Assembly (NCBI GenBank): GCA_023404805.1
Contig: JAEYAL010000157.1
Location: 1 to 5,702 of the forward strand
Source of the DNA: Actinomycetes bacterium
Lineage (GTDB): Bacteria > Actinomycetota > Thermoleophilia > Solirubrobacterales > Solirubrobacteraceae
Direction of reading: 5' to 3'
Length of the DNA stretch: 5,702 nucleotides
Every line of letters begins with the position of its first letter. Positions within the stretch are counted from its first letter, which is position 1. Made by a program: the position numbers and the translations under genes. A model generated the notes under the pieces. That model searched no databases and was not told the origin of the DNA. It was given only the letters and a program-made list of their open reading frames with translations. Shown here piece after piece: positions 5,339 through 5,702 of this stretch.

Positions 5339-5702
5339 ACCCCCATATCGGCCGACACACCACCCTGCGTGAACCGGCAAGCTGCGCTCCGGCCCGCCAC
5401 AGATGAACCGCCGCACCCACCAACCATCTCCAGTACCGCCAGCGATGAACCGCCGGAGGCAACCGTGCGCCCCGCCCTACGCCACCCGCCCCGCAGCTGA
5501 CACCCGCCGCCGATGCGCGGCCCGCGCCGCAGCGTCTCGGCCGAGCGGGCTTCATCGAGCTCGTCTGAGCGCGGCCAAACAGAGAACGTGAACGGCGCCC
5601 GACCAGAAGACCCCGGCACCGAGAAGGGGCTACAACGCCAGCAGACGACCAGGGGTCGGGGCGGGGGTCTCTTTCCAGGCGGATCGGCGTCGGGCTGTAC
5701 GG
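5339..5702. other. Region without a supportable gene
   Basis: These 364 bases contain several open frames but none with the consistent GC-rich wobble positions, start context or recognisable protein features of the real genes. The left part (5387-5455) carries an imperfect direct repeat, and the middle has short palindromes such as CTCGGCCGAG (5536-5545). The right end has G-runs on the + strand (5650-5668). It probably contains the leader and promoter of the - strand gene at 4907-5338. I could not identify a -10/-35 pair or an RNA gene. Confidence 0.5.
5387..5455. repeat. Imperfect 28-bp direct repeat upstream of the membrane-anchored protein gene
   Basis: Two copies, 5387-5413 and 5428-5455, share CTCC, then CCGCCA, then an identical 12-base block GATGAACCGCCG (5402-5413 and 5444-5455). 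The variable positions are 3 or 4 bases after CTCC and 2 bases before GATG. The 12-base blocks are exactly 42 bases apart, four turns of the DNA helix, so both copies face the same side. They sit 49-117 bases upstream of the - strand ATG 5338, a suitable place for tandem protein-binding sites. Confidence 0.5.

Noticed and set aside
5109..5619. Two longer - strand open frames upstream of the membrane-anchored protein
   Set aside because: They lack the wobble bias, have no ribosome site, and give low-complexity Gly/Arg/Ser peptides. They overlap the better-supported gene in other phases.
5640..5680. C-rich runs on the - strand, considered as a 6C-type structured RNA
   Set aside because: I could not pair flanking sequences into the two stem-loops that class requires; only a 4-bp GACC/GGTC stem is visible.
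5630..5702. Possible C-terminal end of a - strand gene entering from the right edge, stopping at TAG (5632-5630)
   Set aside because: Only about 15 of its 23 codons end in G or C, clearly below the near-uniform GC wobble of the real genes, and the fragment has no recognisable motif.

Overview
The window is about 70% GC, with G or C in nearly every wobble position of the convincing genes. GTG starts are plausible, and the upstream sequences mix Shine-Dalgarno sites with TANNNT boxes a few bases from start codons. Together with the type of secreted lipase encoded, this suggests a high-GC actinobacterium, possibly a soil Thermoleophilia/Solirubrobacter-like lineage. The lineage is inferred from style and gene content only, because no marker gene settles it.

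Layout, left to right. A short unidentified 3' gene end may run off the left edge on the + strand (1-66). It converges on an MscS-type mechanosensitive channel gene on the - strand (146-1105). After a 210-base gap comes truA, tRNA pseudouridine synthase A, also on - (1316-2233), with an unusual N-terminal extension. A 252-base divergent region separates truA from a secreted alpha/beta-hydrolase lipase on + (2486-3478). It holds a good housekeeping-type promoter and a perfect 12-bp inverted repeat in the predicted lipase leader. The lipase converges on a small cytoplasmic protein gene on - (3497-3967) that loosely resembles the WapI/DUF6228-like group. Only 35 bases separate that gene from the divergent rarD (+, 4003-4941), a ten-helix EamA/DMT permease. 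Both start codons there have a TANNNT box at leaderless spacing. rarD overlaps tail-to-tail with a small membrane-anchored protein of unknown function (-, 4907-5338). The last 364 bases hold no gene I can support, only an imperfect direct repeat.

The genes do not form one pathway. They are single-gene units in alternating orientations (RNA modification, osmotic safety valve, secreted hydrolase, permease, two unknowns), which looks like ordinary core chromosome. I see no transposase, integrase, CRISPR array, tRNA, phage gene or toxin cassette. I did not find a convincing new multi-gene system. The items most worth a second look are regulatory: the 35-bp divergent leaderless promoter pair, the hairpin in the lipase leader, and the palindrome abutting the truA start codon.
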